This document shows positions 1 to 10,566 of a stretch of DNA of 50,002 bases, piece after piece (the stretch's first letter is position 1; every line of letters starts with the position of its first letter). The position numbers were made by a program, and so were the translations under genes. This DNA is from Actinobacillus vicugnae (GTDB lineage: Bacteria > Pseudomonadota > Gammaproteobacteria > Enterobacterales > Pasteurellaceae): the NCBI RefSeq assembly GCF_901687125.1, contig NZ_CABFJY010000012.1:1-50002 (forward strand), read 5' to 3'. The notes beneath the pieces were generated by a model that ran no database searches, had not been told where the DNA came from, and saw nothing but the letters and a program-made list of their open reading frames with translations.

Positions 1-211
<211 letters not shown>

Positions 212-300
212 TTACAAATGGTACATAACCACATTAACCAAATGTAGAAATTGTTACTAAGATTTAAAACATTGAAAAGATGAAATTTAGAAGAGATAAG

Positions 301-376
301 TGGTGCTGATAGGCGGATTTGAACCGCCGACCTCACCCTTACCAAGGGTGCGCTCTACCAACTGAGCTATATCAGC
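301..376 (-). tRNA. thrT: tRNA-Thr (anticodon GGT)
   Basis: A 76-nt cloverleaf read on the minus strand, with a perfect acceptor stem (GCTGATA), encoded CCA end, canonical T loop and anticodon loop TTGGTAA giving GGT. It is the last tRNA before tuf, and this linkage is conserved in gammaproteobacteria. Confidence 0.97.
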
Positions 377-379
377 GCT

Positions 380-454
<75 letters not shown>

Positions 455-505
455 TGTTCTAAATTCGTCTGTCCGATGTCATATGCGATTCAATTAAACA
501 GGAAA

Positions 506-590
506 TGGTGGAGGGAGAAGGATTCGAACCTTCGAAGGCTGAGCCAACAGATTTACAGTCTGCCCCCTTTGGCCGCTCGGGAATCCCTCC
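506..590 (-). tRNA. tyrU: tRNA-Tyr (anticodon GTA)
   Basis: An 85-nt type II tRNA on the minus strand with a long variable arm, encoded CCA, and anticodon loop containing GTA flanked by the CAGA/TCTG stem. It is the second tRNA of the operon. Confidence 0.96.
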
Positions 591-625
591 ACGATAATTG
601 AATACTTAACTACGATTTGCAATAA

Positions 626-701
<76 letters not shown>

Positions 702-729
702 GTTGCGTTGTCGTAAGCAAGTGAGGTGC

Positions 730-757
730 ATTATAGGGAAATTTTAAAAGTGTGCAA
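730..757 (-). promoter_or_regulatory. Sigma-70 promoter of the tRNA-tuf operon
   Basis: On the minus strand a perfect -10 TATAAT (complement of 730-735) lies 16 bases after a -35 TTGCAC (complement of 752-757). It is about 30 bases before the first tRNA. The spacing and perfect -10 fit a strong stable-RNA promoter. Confidence 0.75.
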
Positions 758-929
758 GCGTTTTTTCAAAAAAATCTAAAAAAGTTGTTTTTTCGCTTGT
801 TTAATATTCAAAACGCCTGTTTTTTGTATGTTTTCATCTATTTTAGCTAGATAAAACGCCCTATTTTTGCATTTATATTGTATATTTGTGGCCGCGCATT
901 CCGTTGAAAATGCAAACTGCACTACTTGA

Positions 930-1898
<969 letters not shown>

Positions 1899-1901
1899 AA
1901 C

Positions 1902-1928
1902 AAAAGCACCACCAGATGCTTTTATTTG
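1902..1928 (+). terminator. Weak intrinsic terminator after coaA
   Basis: AAAAGCA (1902-1908) pairs with TGCTTTT (1917-1923) around an 8-base loop and is followed by ATTTG. The stem is short and the U-tract is part of it, so efficiency may be low. Confidence 0.5.
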
Positions 1929-2051
1929 CAAAATTTCGCCTAAATTTGACCGCTTTAAACAAAAGGCAAAATAGCGTGAATTAGTAGGCGATAAATCCAT
2001 AATTTTTTGTTAAGCTAATTGTAAAATTTCACATAAAAAAGACCGCTTGTT

Positions 2052-2591
2052 ATGAATAAAAAACTGTTACTCCCCTTAATCATTTTTTTAGGTTTAACCA
2101 TTGCATTTATGGTGCAACTTTCACGTAATGCGCAGGGTGATGACCCGAAAAAATTAGAATCCGCATTAATCGGCAAAACCATTTCCGATTTCCAATTAGA
2201 ATCGGTGTTAGATGAAAAGCAACTGATCGATCAGAATGTGGTGAAAACAGGCAAACCACGTTTATTAAACGTGTGGGCGACTTGGTGTCCAACCTGCTAC
2301 GCTGAACATGAATATCTTACACAACTTGCCAAACAAGGTATAGAAATTGTCGGTATCGACTACAAAGACGAACGCGCTAAGGCAATGAAATTTCTTGCAC
2401 AATATGGCAACCCATATAAAGCCATTATATATGATCCAAAAGGCTCATTGGGCTTAGACCTTGGCGTTTATGGCGCCCCCGAAACTTTTATTCTCGACGG
2501 CAATGGCGTTATCCACTACCGCCACGCAGGTGATGTTAATATTCAAGTTTGGAATCAAGTATTAAAGCCGATTTATGAAGGATTGAAGTAG
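2052..2591 (+). CDS. ccmG: Thiol:disulfide interchange protein CcmG/DsbE
   Basis: CcmG is a membrane-anchored periplasmic thioredoxin that reduces the haem-binding CXXC of apocytochrome c during system I cytochrome c maturation. The protein (179 aa) has one N-terminal membrane anchor (about residues 5-22) and the active-site motif WCPTC with C79 and C82, then the family segment YGAPETFILDGNGVI around the cis-proline. No strong Shine-Dalgarno is visible; an uptake-like GACCGCTTGT directly precedes the ATG. The rest of the ccm genes (A-F) are not upstream, so the pathway is split in this genome. The next gene follows after 12 bases and is not a known ccm gene. Confidence 0.93.
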   Translation: MNKKLLLPLIIFLGLTIAFMVQLSRNAQGDDPKKLESALIGKTISDFQLESVLDEKQLIDQNVVKTGKPRLLNVWATWCPTCYAEHEYLTQLAKQGIEIVGIDYKDERAKAMKFLAQYGNPYKAIIYDPKGSLGLDLGVYGAPETFILDGNGVIHYRHAGDVNIQVWNQVLKPIYEGLK

Positions 2592-2603
2592 GGTGAATAT
2601 AAT

Positions 2604-3638
2604 ATGAGCTTCATAGATTACAAGAAAAGAAGAATTATTCAGCATTATTTATCTTATATAACAATTGCAAGAATTTCATTCTGTTCTTTCCTCTTTGGAA
2701 CATTTACTACATTTATATACTTAAACGAAATTGGAGTTAGAAATTTATTTTCTCTCTCCACTTCAAAAGAGATATTTCTATCTTTAACTGGGGTAGCGAT
2801 ATTTTTTACAACACTTTTTATGGCATATGGAATATCATCCATATCATTTAAAATCGGGAAAACCAGAAAAAGCAATAATCTTATTAGTAAAAAAACACAA
2901 ATAATAATTTTTATTCTATTAAACATTATATCAGCAATAACATTTTATTATCTATACGAATACTTAATATATATAATCTTATGCTTAACAATTGCCATAA
3001 TATTAACCATAAAAGTAGTCTTAAAACATAATCAAGAACAAGAAAATCACGAATTAATTGATTATATAGATATCTATTTTGGATATGGATTTTATATTTT
3101 GGCAGCAATTACTACTTCTCTATTTATATCAGTATTTGCATATATATTTTTCGATGAAAACATAACTGTTTACTGGATAAGCATATTTATATTAACCTTA
3201 CTCCATACAAGTTACTCTTTTTACTTTATGGGAAAGGTAAAACGCATCAAAACAATTATCAATCTGCATATAATTATATTTTTTATTATTATGCTATTTA
3301 TGTCTGCCAATGGAAAGATATTATTAACTATTCTTGGAATCCATAATAACAACGAAAAACCATACATAATTACCAACCATGAGGAATATATATTAGATCA
3401 CCATAAGAATCTTATAAACGTTGCAATAAACAAATTAAACCCAACAAAAAGAGTTTATTGTGGAAGAGTATTATATGAAGATAGTAAGTATAAAGTTTTT
3501 CTTCCTCGCAATGAAATAAACACTAAAAATAACTTAACAATACCAGATAACAATATAAAATTATATCAAGGGTTATTTAAAAATCTTATTTGTGAAAAAT
3601 CAATTACATTATGGAACGTAGGATATTTAATAAAATGA
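2604..3638 (+). CDS. Unknown AT-rich polytopic membrane protein inserted in the ccm cluster
   Basis: I do not recognise this 344-residue protein. It has about seven hydrophobic segments (roughly residues 18-40, 56-76, 98-118, 120-140, 163-185, 190-210 and 217-240) and a soluble C-terminal domain of about 100 residues with a single Cys near residue 285 (RVYCGRVLYED) and another near 331. Its DNA is far richer in A+T than either neighbour (roughly three quarters by eye, with many ATA and AAT codons), which suggests recent transfer. It nevertheless sits 12 bases after ccmG, and its TGA stop overlaps the ccmH ATG as ATGA, so translation of ccmH may be coupled to it. No transposase or direct repeats were seen at its borders. 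Confidence 0.75.
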   Translation: MSFIDYKKRRIIQHYLSYITIARISFCSFLFGTFTTFIYLNEIGVRNLFSLSTSKEIFLSLTGVAIFFTTLFMAYGISSISFKIGKTRKSNNLISKKTQIIIFILLNIISAITFYYLYEYLIYIILCLTIAIILTIKVVLKHNQEQENHELIDYIDIYFGYGFYILAAITTSLFISVFAYIFFDENITVYWISIFILTLLHTSYSFYFMGKVKRIKTIINLHIIIFFIIMLFMSANGKILLTILGIHNNNEKPYIITNHEEYILDHHKNLINVAINKLNPTKRVYCGRVLYEDSKYKVFLPRNEINTKNNLTIPDNNIKLYQGLFKNLICEKSITLWNVGYLIK

Positions 3639-4102
3639 AAAAACTCTTCCCAATTTTTTTAATGGTAAGTGCAATTGCCACTGCCGCCCCAGTTGAATTT
3701 AACCAATTTGATAATGCTCAGCAGGAGTCGGATTATCGAGCGTTGATTCAAGAATTGCGTTGTCCGCAATGTCAAAACAACAATATTGCCGATTCAAATG
3801 CAACGATTGCCACCGATATGCGGGCGAAAACATTAGAGTTATTAAAGCAAGGTAAAAATAAAGATGAAGTGGTCGATTATATGATCGAACGCTATGGCAA
3901 TTTTATAACTTACAATCCGCCTGTAACACCTGCAACTGTATTACTTTGGGCATTGCCGATCGCCTTGTTGCTATTTGGTTTTGGCTTGATTTGGGGACGT
4001 AAAGCTAAAGCCAAACAAGCGGTCGAATTTAGTCAAAATTCTGCGAAATCAACACTTGATCAAGCACGTTTAAATCAAATTCTTAACGATAAGGACAACT
4101 AA
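3635..4102 (+). CDS. ccmH: Cytochrome c maturation protein CcmH (CycL/NrfF family)
   Basis: This is the redox half of CcmH, which reduces apocytochrome c thiols at the outer face of the inner membrane. The 155-residue protein has a signal peptide (MKKLFPIFLMVSAIATAA), the diagnostic LRCPQCQNNNI motif with C43 and C46, and a C-terminal membrane helix (LLWALPIALLLFGFGLIWG). An upstream in-frame ATG at 3611 would add eight residues before the signal peptide, so I prefer 3635, which overlaps the preceding stop as ATGA. In E. coli this domain is fused to the TPR domain; here the TPR part is a separate gene overlapping by one base. Confidence 0.93.
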   Translation: MKKLFPIFLMVSAIATAAPVEFNQFDNAQQESDYRALIQELRCPQCQNNNIADSNATIATDMRAKTLELLKQGKNKDEVVDYMIERYGNFITYNPPVTPATVLLWALPIALLLFGFGLIWGRKAKAKQAVEFSQNSAKSTLDQARLNQILNDKDN

Positions 4103-5016
4103 TGAACTTTTGGATTATTGTTTCGGTGATGACCATTGTGATTTGTTTAATTGCATTTTATCCGCTATTAACCAAACGTACACAATCACTGGGCGTAAAG
4201 CGTAATAGCTTAAACAAAGCCTTCTATTTTGAGCGCTTAAAAGAAGTAGAACGTGAAGCAAATGAAGGGGTGATTGATGATCCTGAAAAAACTAAATTAG
4301 AGCTTCAACAAAGTTTATTGGACGATATTCCTGAACACGCAGAAACCACGGTAAACCCACAAAGCCACGTTGGCAAAATTTGGTTTGCCGTGTTACTGCT
4401 AGCAGTAGGCATTATCGGCACAACAGCTTATGTGAGTGTTGGATCATGGCAGGCTGGTACCATGATTGATATGACACATAAAAAATTAGCGTATTTTTAT
4501 GAGCGAATCAAAGACGAAGACACAAACCCTTTGTCTGAACAAGAGCTAAACCAATTTGCGATGGCACTACGTGTAGAGTTACAAGAAAAGCCAAACGATG
4601 CTAAAGGTTGGTTTATGTTAGGGCAAATCGGTATGGCGAAAGACGACGGTCAATTAGCGCTGGAAAGTTACGAAAAAGCCAGCAAACTCGACCCGCAAAA
4701 TCTGCAATATAAAGGCAGTTATGCGCAAGTGCTAATGTTCTCACAAGATCAAACTGATAAAGACAAAGGCAAAGCGGTGTTAAAAGAAATTTTACGCCAA
4801 GATCATACTAATTTAGATGCGCTGAGCTTGCTTGCTTTCAGCTCGTTTGAAGAAGAAGACTACAAAATGGCTGCAATGACTTGGGGCATGATGTTAAAAC
4901 TGATTCCAGAGGGTGAGCCACGCCGTGCTACAGTAGAAAAAAGTATTAATATGGCGATGTCGATGCTGAAAGCACAAGAAAATCAGCCAGCGCCAGCAAC
5001 ACCAGAGAAAAACTAA
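4102..5016 (+). CDS. ccmI: Cytochrome c maturation TPR protein CcmI
   Basis: CcmI binds apocytochrome c and presents it to the haem lyase. The 304-residue protein starts with a membrane helix (residues 3-21), has a short region with YFERLKEVEREANEGVID typical of the CcmI N-terminal domain, a second helix near residues 93-113, then a periplasmic domain with TPR-like repeats (AKGWFMLGQIGMAKDDGQLALESYEKA; NLDALSLLAFSSFEEEDYKMAAMTW). It overlaps the ccmH stop (TAATG). Confidence 0.92.
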   Translation: MNFWIIVSVMTIVICLIAFYPLLTKRTQSLGVKRNSLNKAFYFERLKEVEREANEGVIDDPEKTKLELQQSLLDDIPEHAETTVNPQSHVGKIWFAVLLLAVGIIGTTAYVSVGSWQAGTMIDMTHKKLAYFYERIKDEDTNPLSEQELNQFAMALRVELQEKPNDAKGWFMLGQIGMAKDDGQLALESYEKASKLDPQNLQYKGSYAQVLMFSQDQTDKDKGKAVLKEILRQDHTNLDALSLLAFSSFEEEDYKMAAMTWGMMLKLIPEGEPRRATVEKSINMAMSMLKAQENQPAPATPEKN

Positions 5017-5037
5017 CAGGTAATAATCGTGAAATTT

Positions 5038-5057
5038 AGGCGGATTTATATCCGCCT
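5038..5057 (+). terminator. Hairpin after ccmI
   Basis: AGGCGGAT and ATCCGCCT form an 8-bp perfect stem with a TTAT loop. The following tract (TAAAATT) is not a clean U-run, so this may be a weak terminator, an attenuator before mog, or an mRNA-stabilising hairpin. Confidence 0.45.
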
Positions 5058-5078
5058 TAAAATTGCAAGGAATAAAAA

Positions 5079-5663
5079 ATGTTAAGCAAAGAAAAACTAA
5101 AAATCGGTTTGGTTTCAGTATCAGATCGAGCTTCTAGCGGAATATATCAAGACCAAGGCATTCCAGAATTACAAACATGGCTGAATACGGCATTAACCGA
5201 GCCATTTGAGCTGGAAACCCGTTTAATTCCCGATGAACAAGCGGTGATTGAACAAACATTGATTGAATTAGTTGATACACACAAGTGTCATTTAGTGCTA
5301 ACCACAGGCGGTACAGGTCCTGCTAAGCGTGACGTAACCCCAGATGCAACTCTTGCAATCGCACACCGTGAAATGCCAGGATTTGGCGAACAAATGCGCC
5401 AAGTAAGCTTGCATTTTGTGCCAACTGCGATCCTATCTCGTCAGGTGGGCGTGATTCGTCACGATTCTTTGATTTTAAATTTACCAGGACAACCCAAAGC
5501 GATTAAAGAAACCTTAGAGGGCGTGAAAGATGCTCAAGGCAACACGCTAGTACGAGGCATTTTTAGTGCAGTACCGTATTGCTTACAGCTATTGAGTGAA
5601 ATTTATATCGACACTCGCCCAGAAATCTGCGAAAGTTTCCGCCCAAAATCAGCAAGACGATAA
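5079..5663 (+). CDS. mog: Molybdopterin adenylyltransferase
   Basis: MogA adenylylates molybdopterin before molybdate insertion in molybdenum cofactor synthesis. The 194-residue protein has the MoCF-binding signature TTGGTGPAKRDVTPDAT and the family segments LVSVSDRASSGIYQDQG, PGFGEQMRQVS and LILNLPGQPKAI. AAGGA just before the ATG is a good ribosome site. It is cytosolic; the upstream hairpin separates it from ccmI. Confidence 0.95.
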   Translation: MLSKEKLKIGLVSVSDRASSGIYQDQGIPELQTWLNTALTEPFELETRLIPDEQAVIEQTLIELVDTHKCHLVLTTGGTGPAKRDVTPDATLAIAHREMPGFGEQMRQVSLHFVPTAILSRQVGVIRHDSLILNLPGQPKAIKETLEGVKDAQGNTLVRGIFSAVPYCLQLLSEIYIDTRPEICESFRPKSARR

Positions 5664-5739
5664 GCAACGGCAGTAAGATTAAACAAGCGGTCAAATTTCG
5701 CAAAAATTTTACATGGCAAAATAAAGACATTGAAAATAG

Positions 5740-6087
<348 letters not shown>

Positions 6088-6129
6088 CAAGCGGTCTAAT
6101 TTTTAAAATTTTTTGCAATTAGGAATATT

Positions 6130-6615
6130 ATGAAAACTGCATCTGGTATTCGTTGGCTTTGGTTAAGTGTGATCACAATCATTGTCGATCTTGTTACCAA
6201 ATACCTTGTGGTACAACGTTTTGAACTCTATGAAAGTGTCAACGTGTTACCAATTTTCAATTTAACTTATGTGCATAATTATGGCGCAGCGTTTAGCTTT
6301 TTAGCTGATCATGGTGGCTGGCAGAAATACTTTTTCTTAGGGCTGGCGATTGTGATTTCATTGGGTTTAACTGTGATGCTTTGGCGTAATCAAGCGGTCA
6401 AAAAACTAGAAAATACTGCATATGCGCTGATTATCGGCGGTGCTATCGGTAATGCTATCGACCGTGCGTATAATGGTTATGTGATTGATTTCTTTGATTT
6501 TTATTGGGATATCTATCATTATCCTGTGTTTAATGTGGCGGATATTGCTATTGTGGTGGGAGCAGGGTTGCTGATTTTAGAAGCCTTCTCCGACAAAAAG
6601 AAAAAGAGTGATTAA
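6130..6615 (+). CDS. lspA: Lipoprotein signal peptidase (signal peptidase II)
   Basis: LspA is an inner-membrane aspartyl protease that cleaves the signal peptide of prolipoproteins after diacylglyceryl transfer. The 161-residue protein has four membrane helices and the conserved boxes DLVTKYLV, NYGAAFSFLAD, GGAIGNAIDR (first catalytic Asp) and FNVADIAI (second catalytic Asp). AGGAAT lies ahead of the ATG. Its TAA stop is directly followed by the ispH ATG, the usual lspA-ispH pairing. Confidence 0.97.
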   Translation: MKTASGIRWLWLSVITIIVDLVTKYLVVQRFELYESVNVLPIFNLTYVHNYGAAFSFLADHGGWQKYFFLGLAIVISLGLTVMLWRNQAVKKLENTAYALIIGGAIGNAIDRAYNGYVIDFFDFYWDIYHYPVFNVADIAIVVGAGLLILEAFSDKKKKSD

Positions 6616-7560
6616 ATGAATATTTTATTAGCTAACCCAAGAGGTTTTTGCGCAGGTGTTGATCGCGCGATTTCGATTGTAGAACTTGCTCTTGAAATTC
6701 ACGGTGCACCAATTTATGTTCGCCATGAGGTGGTACATAACCGCTTTGTGGTGGATAGTTTAAAAGCGAAAGGCGCTATCTTTGTTGAAGAACTGGACGA
6801 AGTACCAGACGATGCAATTGTAATTTTCTCTGCGCATGGTGTATCGCAAGCGGTTCGCCAAGAAGCCAAACGCCGTGGTTTAAAAGTATTTGATGCAACT
6901 TGTCCGCTCGTAACCAAAGTGCATATGCAAGTAGCTCGTGCTAGTAAAAAAGGTACCAAAGCGATTCTCATTGGGCATGAAGGTCACCCTGAAGTGATCG
7001 GGACAATGGGGCAATATGATAACCAAGATGCGGGTATTTTCTTGGTTGAATCTGTTGAAGATATTGCTAAATTGCCAGTGAGCAATCAAGACGAATTAAC
7101 CTTTATGACCCAAACTACCTTGTCGATTGATGACACCAGCGGTGTGATTGAAGCACTAAAACAGAAATACCCTGCGATTCAAGGTCCGCGTAAAAACGAT
7201 ATTTGTTATGCAACTACCAACCGCCAACAAGCCGTGCGAGAATTAGCAAAACAATCACAACTTGTGTTGGTAGTAGGTTCAAAAAACTCTTCAAATTCAA
7301 ACCGCTTAGCAGAGCTTGCTTCTCGTATGGGCGTACCGTCTAAATTGATTGATGGTCCGCAAGATATTGACCCAAGCTGGTTAGATGGCGTAAAAACGAT
7401 TGGTATTACTGCAGGTGCTTCTGCACCAGAAGTGTTGGTACAATCGGTGGTAGAACGCTTAAAAACTTTAGGGGTAACAGATGTGAGCAACCTAGAAGGC
7501 TGTGAAGAAAATATGGTATTTGAAGTACCAAAAGAACTGCGTATTCATGAGGTGAAATAA
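6616..7560 (+). CDS. ispH: 4-hydroxy-3-methylbut-2-enyl diphosphate reductase
   Basis: IspH (LytB) is the last enzyme of the MEP isoprenoid pathway and makes IPP and DMAPP with a [4Fe-4S] cluster. The 314-residue length is typical. The three cluster cysteines are in [12 protein letters not shown] (C12), [11 protein letters not shown] and [16 protein letters not shown]-type substrate residues appear as VRHEVVHNR and GHEGHPE. It is translationally coupled to lspA (adjacent stop and start) and to sdhE (TAATG overlap). Confidence 0.97.
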   Translation: MNILLANPRGFCAGVDRAISIVELALEIHGAPIYVRHEVVHNRFVVDSLKAKGAIFVEELDEVPDDAIVIFSAHGVSQAVRQEAKRRGLKVFDATCPLVTKVHMQVARASKKGTKAILIGHEGHPEVIGTMGQYDNQDAGIFLVESVEDIAKLPVSNQDELTFMTQTTLSIDDTSGVIEALKQKYPAIQGPRKNDICYATTNRQQAVRELAKQSQLVLVVGSKNSSNSNRLAELASRMGVPSKLIDGPQDIDPSWLDGVKTIGITAGASAPEVLVQSVVERLKTLGVTDVSNLEGCEENMVFEVPKELRIHEVK

Positions 7561-7811
7561 TGGCTGAATTAAATCGTTTCAGAATTGAGTGGGAATGCCG
7601 TCGAGGAATGCGTGAACTAGATAAAATGATTATGCCATTTTATAAAACGTATTTTGATGAGTTAAGCGAAGTGCAGCAGCAAGCTTTTGTCGCCATGCTA
7701 AAATACAGTGATCCCGAGTTATTTCGCTGGTTTATGCACCAAGCCCCTGCACCAACCCAAGAAATCACTGATCTTATCGAATTAATCCGTTCTAAAGTTG
7801 AACGTGGTTAG
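7560..7811 (+). CDS. sdhE: Succinate dehydrogenase assembly factor SdhE (CptB/YgfY)
   Basis: SdhE promotes covalent FAD attachment to SdhA and FrdA. The 83-residue protein has the family's RRGMRELD motif (the RGxxE box needed for function) and a helical fold ending in YSDPELFRWFM. It overlaps the ispH stop by one base. The E. coli homologue was earlier described as antitoxin CptB, but no cptA-like gene is adjacent here. Confidence 0.88.
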   Translation: MAELNRFRIEWECRRGMRELDKMIMPFYKTYFDELSEVQQQAFVAMLKYSDPELFRWFMHQAPAPTQEITDLIELIRSKVERG

Positions 7812-7821
7812 ATTCAAGAAA

Positions 7822-7973
7822 GACAAGCGGTCGAATTTCCGCAATATTTTGCAAATATCACGCTCACAAGACGTGAGAATAGGGTGATAAAAAACCACGG
7901 CACTAACAAGAAATTCCGCCAAGCGCCATGGTTAATTCTCTTGCAAATTTCAGCGGAAATTCGACCGCTTGTC
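7822..7973. repeat. Inverted pair of 21-nt uptake-signal repeats
   Basis: The 21 bases at 7822-7842 (containing ACAAGCGGTC) recur as an exact reverse complement at 7953-7973. They flank the intergenic region between sdhE (plus) and mglC (minus). Extended uptake signals in inverted pairs are common in Pasteurellaceae and can act as DNA-uptake sites and as RNA hairpins. Confidence 0.8.
7888..7933 (-). terminator. Rho-independent terminator of mglBAC
   Basis: On the minus strand ACCATGGCGCT (complement of 7922-7932) pairs fully, with two G-U wobbles, with AGTGCCGTGGT (complement of 7894-7904) and is followed by a run of U residues. It lies 50 bases after the mglC stop. Confidence 0.8.
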
Positions 7974-7985
7974 ATTTAGCAAATC

Positions 7986-8996
7986 TTATTTTTTCTTCGC
8001 ATATTTAAGGGAGTCAATCGCTACCGCAAGTACGATAATGCCCCCCTTGATGATGTATTGCCAGTAAGGGTTTACGCCGATATAGGTTAAGCCGTAGTTA
8101 ATCACGGTAAAAATAATCACCCCTGTCACCACGCCAATAATCGTTCCAACACCGCCTGCGAATGATACGCCCCCCACTACACAAGCCGCAATCGCATCCA
8201 TTTCATACATAAAGCCGAGGTTGTTGGTTGCAGAGCCGATACGTCCTGCTTCTAACATACCTCCAAAGGCATAAAATGCGCCAGAAAGCATATAAATCCC
8301 CATTAGATTTAGCGGTACATTTACCCCTGAAACGCGCGCCGCCTCTGGATTTCCTCCGATCGCAAAAATATTTTTACCGAAACGAGTTTTATTCCATAAC
8401 GTCCACATAATCAGAGTTGCTATCACCGCATAAATGGTAATGTAAGAAAGTTTAAAATCGCCAAAACGAAAGAAACCTTGTGTGAAGGTTGAAAAGTTAT
8501 CGCTAAAACCTGCGATTGGTGAACCACCTACTGCATCATAATAAAGAGAGTTTATCCCATATACGATAATCATTGTGCCCATAGTAGCGATAAACGGTGT
8601 GACATTTAAATACGCAATCACAAAACCATTTACCAAGCCAATCACTGCACCAATACTACATACAACTAACATTACAACTGGAATCGGAATTTCTACTAAA
8701 TCAGGAAAAACTCGATTCATATTTTCCATAGATTGCAACAATGTTGCGGTAATTACCGCCGCCAAGCCCACTTGGCGACCTGCAGATAAGTCTGTGCCTT
8801 GCGTAACAATTAAGCCTGCAACCCCTAATGCAATAATTAACCGCACTGAAGATTGAGAAAGAATGTTACTAAAGTTACGCAAACTCAAGAAACTTGGGTC
8901 TTGCACAATAATTACAATTAACAAAATTAATAACACAAAATAAATCGCATTTTGTTTAAAAAAATCGAGGGTGCGATTTTGTTTTAAAGCGGACAT
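7986..8996 (-). CDS. mglC: Galactose/methyl-galactoside ABC transporter permease
   Basis: MglC forms the inner-membrane channel of the galactose importer. The 336-residue protein is a BPD_transp_2/RbsC-type permease with about ten hydrophobic segments, including LVTQGTDLSAGRQVGLAAV, a family hallmark, and the EAA-like region KNIFAIGGNPEAARVSGV. It is the last gene of the mgl operon, 16 bases after mglA, with AAGGAG before the start, and is followed by an intrinsic terminator. Confidence 0.95.
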   Translation of the reverse strand: MSALKQNRTLDFFKQNAIYFVLLILLIVIIVQDPSFLSLRNFSNILSQSSVRLIIALGVAGLIVTQGTDLSAGRQVGLAAVITATLLQSMENMNRVFPDLVEIPIPVVMLVVCSIGAVIGLVNGFVIAYLNVTPFIATMGTMIIVYGINSLYYDAVGGSPIAGFSDNFSTFTQGFFRFGDFKLSYITIYAVIATLIMWTLWNKTRFGKNIFAIGGNPEAARVSGVNVPLNLMGIYMLSGAFYAFGGMLEAGRIGSATNNLGFMYEMDAIAACVVGGVSFAGGVGTIIGVVTGVIIFTVINYGLTYIGVNPYWQYIIKGGIIVLAVAIDSLKYAKKK

Positions 8997-9012
8997 ACAT
9001 CACTCCTTGCTT

Positions 9013-10512
9013 TTATAAATATTTTGCAGCAAGCTGCAGGATTTCTTCTTGAGACGTTTTGGCGGTTTCAACAATGCCCGCAACTTTTCCGTTACTCATC
9101 ACTAAAATTCGGTCGGTTACCCCTAATAACTCAGGCATTTCAGAGGAGATCATAATAATACCTTTATCTTTATTGGCTAAATTGAGAATTAATTGGTAAA
9201 TCTCAAATTTCGCACCAATATCAATGCCTCGAGTCGGTTCATCCAACATTAAAATTTCGGGTTGGGTTAAAAGCCAGCGCCCGATAATCACTTTTTGTTG
9301 GTTACCACCAGAAAGTGAGCCAATGCTAGTTTGATGAGATGGCGTTTTAACATTCATCGCATCAATGACCCATTGGGTATCACTTTTCATTTTCTTATTG
9401 CTGAGTAAACCTAATTTACCTAGGTAAGATTTCATATTTGAAATCAAAGAGTTAAATTCGATACTGAGGTTTGCATAAATACCCGTTGAACGGCGTTCTT
9501 CTGTGACCAATGCAAAACCATTATTAATTGCTTCAAATGCATTGCGATTATTGACCGCTTTGCCGTTTAACGTAATGGTTCCGCTTGATTTCTCACGCAC
9601 ACCGAAAATGGTTTCCACAATATCAGTACGTTTCGCCCCCACCAAGCCCGCAATGCCCAACACTTCACCTTTACGTAATTCAAAGCTCACGTCTTGAATT
9701 GAAGGTTGGTTTTTAGCAGTTAAATGCTCTACTACTAATACCGTTTCTTTCGGCTGATTGGTTTTTTCTGGGAAACGTTGGGTTAATTCACGCCCAACCA
9801 TCATTGAAACAATTTGTTCCATTGAAGTGTCTTTGATTGCAACCGTATTGACCCATTTACCATCCCGCAAAATGGTAATTTCGTCACAAATTTTGAAAAT
9901 TTCATCCATTTTGTGCGAAATATAAATAATACCGCAGCCTCGATCTTTTAATTTCTGGATAATTTTAAATAAATGCTCAACCTCTTTTTCGGAAAGCGAG
10001 GAAGTTGGCTCATCCATAATGACGATTTTAGCGTTATATGAGAACGCTTTAGCAATTTCAATCATCTGCATTTGCGAAACAGAAAGTCTCGCCACTTTTT
10101 CACGCGGATCAACATCAATATCTAACTCATCAAAAATCGCTTTGGTATCCCGATACATTTTATCAAGATCAACAAAAAGACCTTTAAGTGGATAACGCCC
10201 AAGCCAGAGATTATCCATAACACTCACTTGTTTTACGAGGTTCAGCTCTTGGTGAACCATAGAAATCCCATTCTCAAGCGCTTCTTTTGAGGTTTTAAAA
10301 TTAACAGGCTTGCCTAAAAATAAAATCTCGCCTTCATCTTTTGCATAAATCCCAAATAAGCATTTAAGCAAGGTGGATTTGCCTGCCCCGTTCTCCCCCA
10401 TTAAGGCGTGAACACTATGGGATTTTACGGTTAAGTTCGCTTTATCTAGTGCTTTCACGCCAGGAAAAGACTTACTAACATTTGTCATTGTGAGCAGTAC
10501 TTCATTTTTCAT
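9013..10512 (-). CDS. mglA: Galactose/methyl-galactoside ABC transporter ATPase
   Basis: MglA is the tandem-domain ATPase of the galactose importer (499 aa). The first domain has Walker [10 protein letters not shown], signature [12 protein letters not shown] and Walker [12 protein letters not shown]. The second has a degenerate Walker A region (GLVGAKRTD), signature SLSGGNQQK and Walker [13 protein letters not shown], which is usual for this sugar-importer family. It lies between mglB and mglC; a 12-bp hairpin before its start probably lowers its expression relative to mglB. Confidence 0.96.
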   Translation of the reverse strand: MKNEVLLTMTNVSKSFPGVKALDKANLTVKSHSVHALMGENGAGKSTLLKCLFGIYAKDEGEILFLGKPVNFKTSKEALENGISMVHQELNLVKQVSVMDNLWLGRYPLKGLFVDLDKMYRDTKAIFDELDIDVDPREKVARLSVSQMQMIEIAKAFSYNAKIVIMDEPTSSLSEKEVEHLFKIIQKLKDRGCGIIYISHKMDEIFKICDEITILRDGKWVNTVAIKDTSMEQIVSMMVGRELTQRFPEKTNQPKETVLVVEHLTAKNQPSIQDVSFELRKGEVLGIAGLVGAKRTDIVETIFGVREKSSGTITLNGKAVNNRNAFEAINNGFALVTEERRSTGIYANLSIEFNSLISNMKSYLGKLGLLSNKKMKSDTQWVIDAMNVKTPSHQTSIGSLSGGNQQKVIIGRWLLTQPEILMLDEPTRGIDIGAKFEIYQLILNLANKDKGIIMISSEMPELLGVTDRILVMSNGKVAGIVETAKTSQEEILQLAAKYL

Positions 10513-10524
10513 ATCTCACTCCCT

Positions 10525-10557
10525 AAAAAATAGGCACGAGTACTCTACTCGTGCCTA
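10525..10557 (-). terminator. Attenuator hairpin between mglB and mglA
   Basis: TAGGCACGAGTA (10531-10542) and TACTCGTGCCTA (10546-10557) form a perfect 12-bp stem; on the minus strand it is followed by six U residues. It lies directly after the mglB stop, and the mglA Shine-Dalgarno follows, so it fits partial termination that gives excess binding protein. Confidence 0.8.
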
Positions 10558-10566
10558 AACCTTTAC

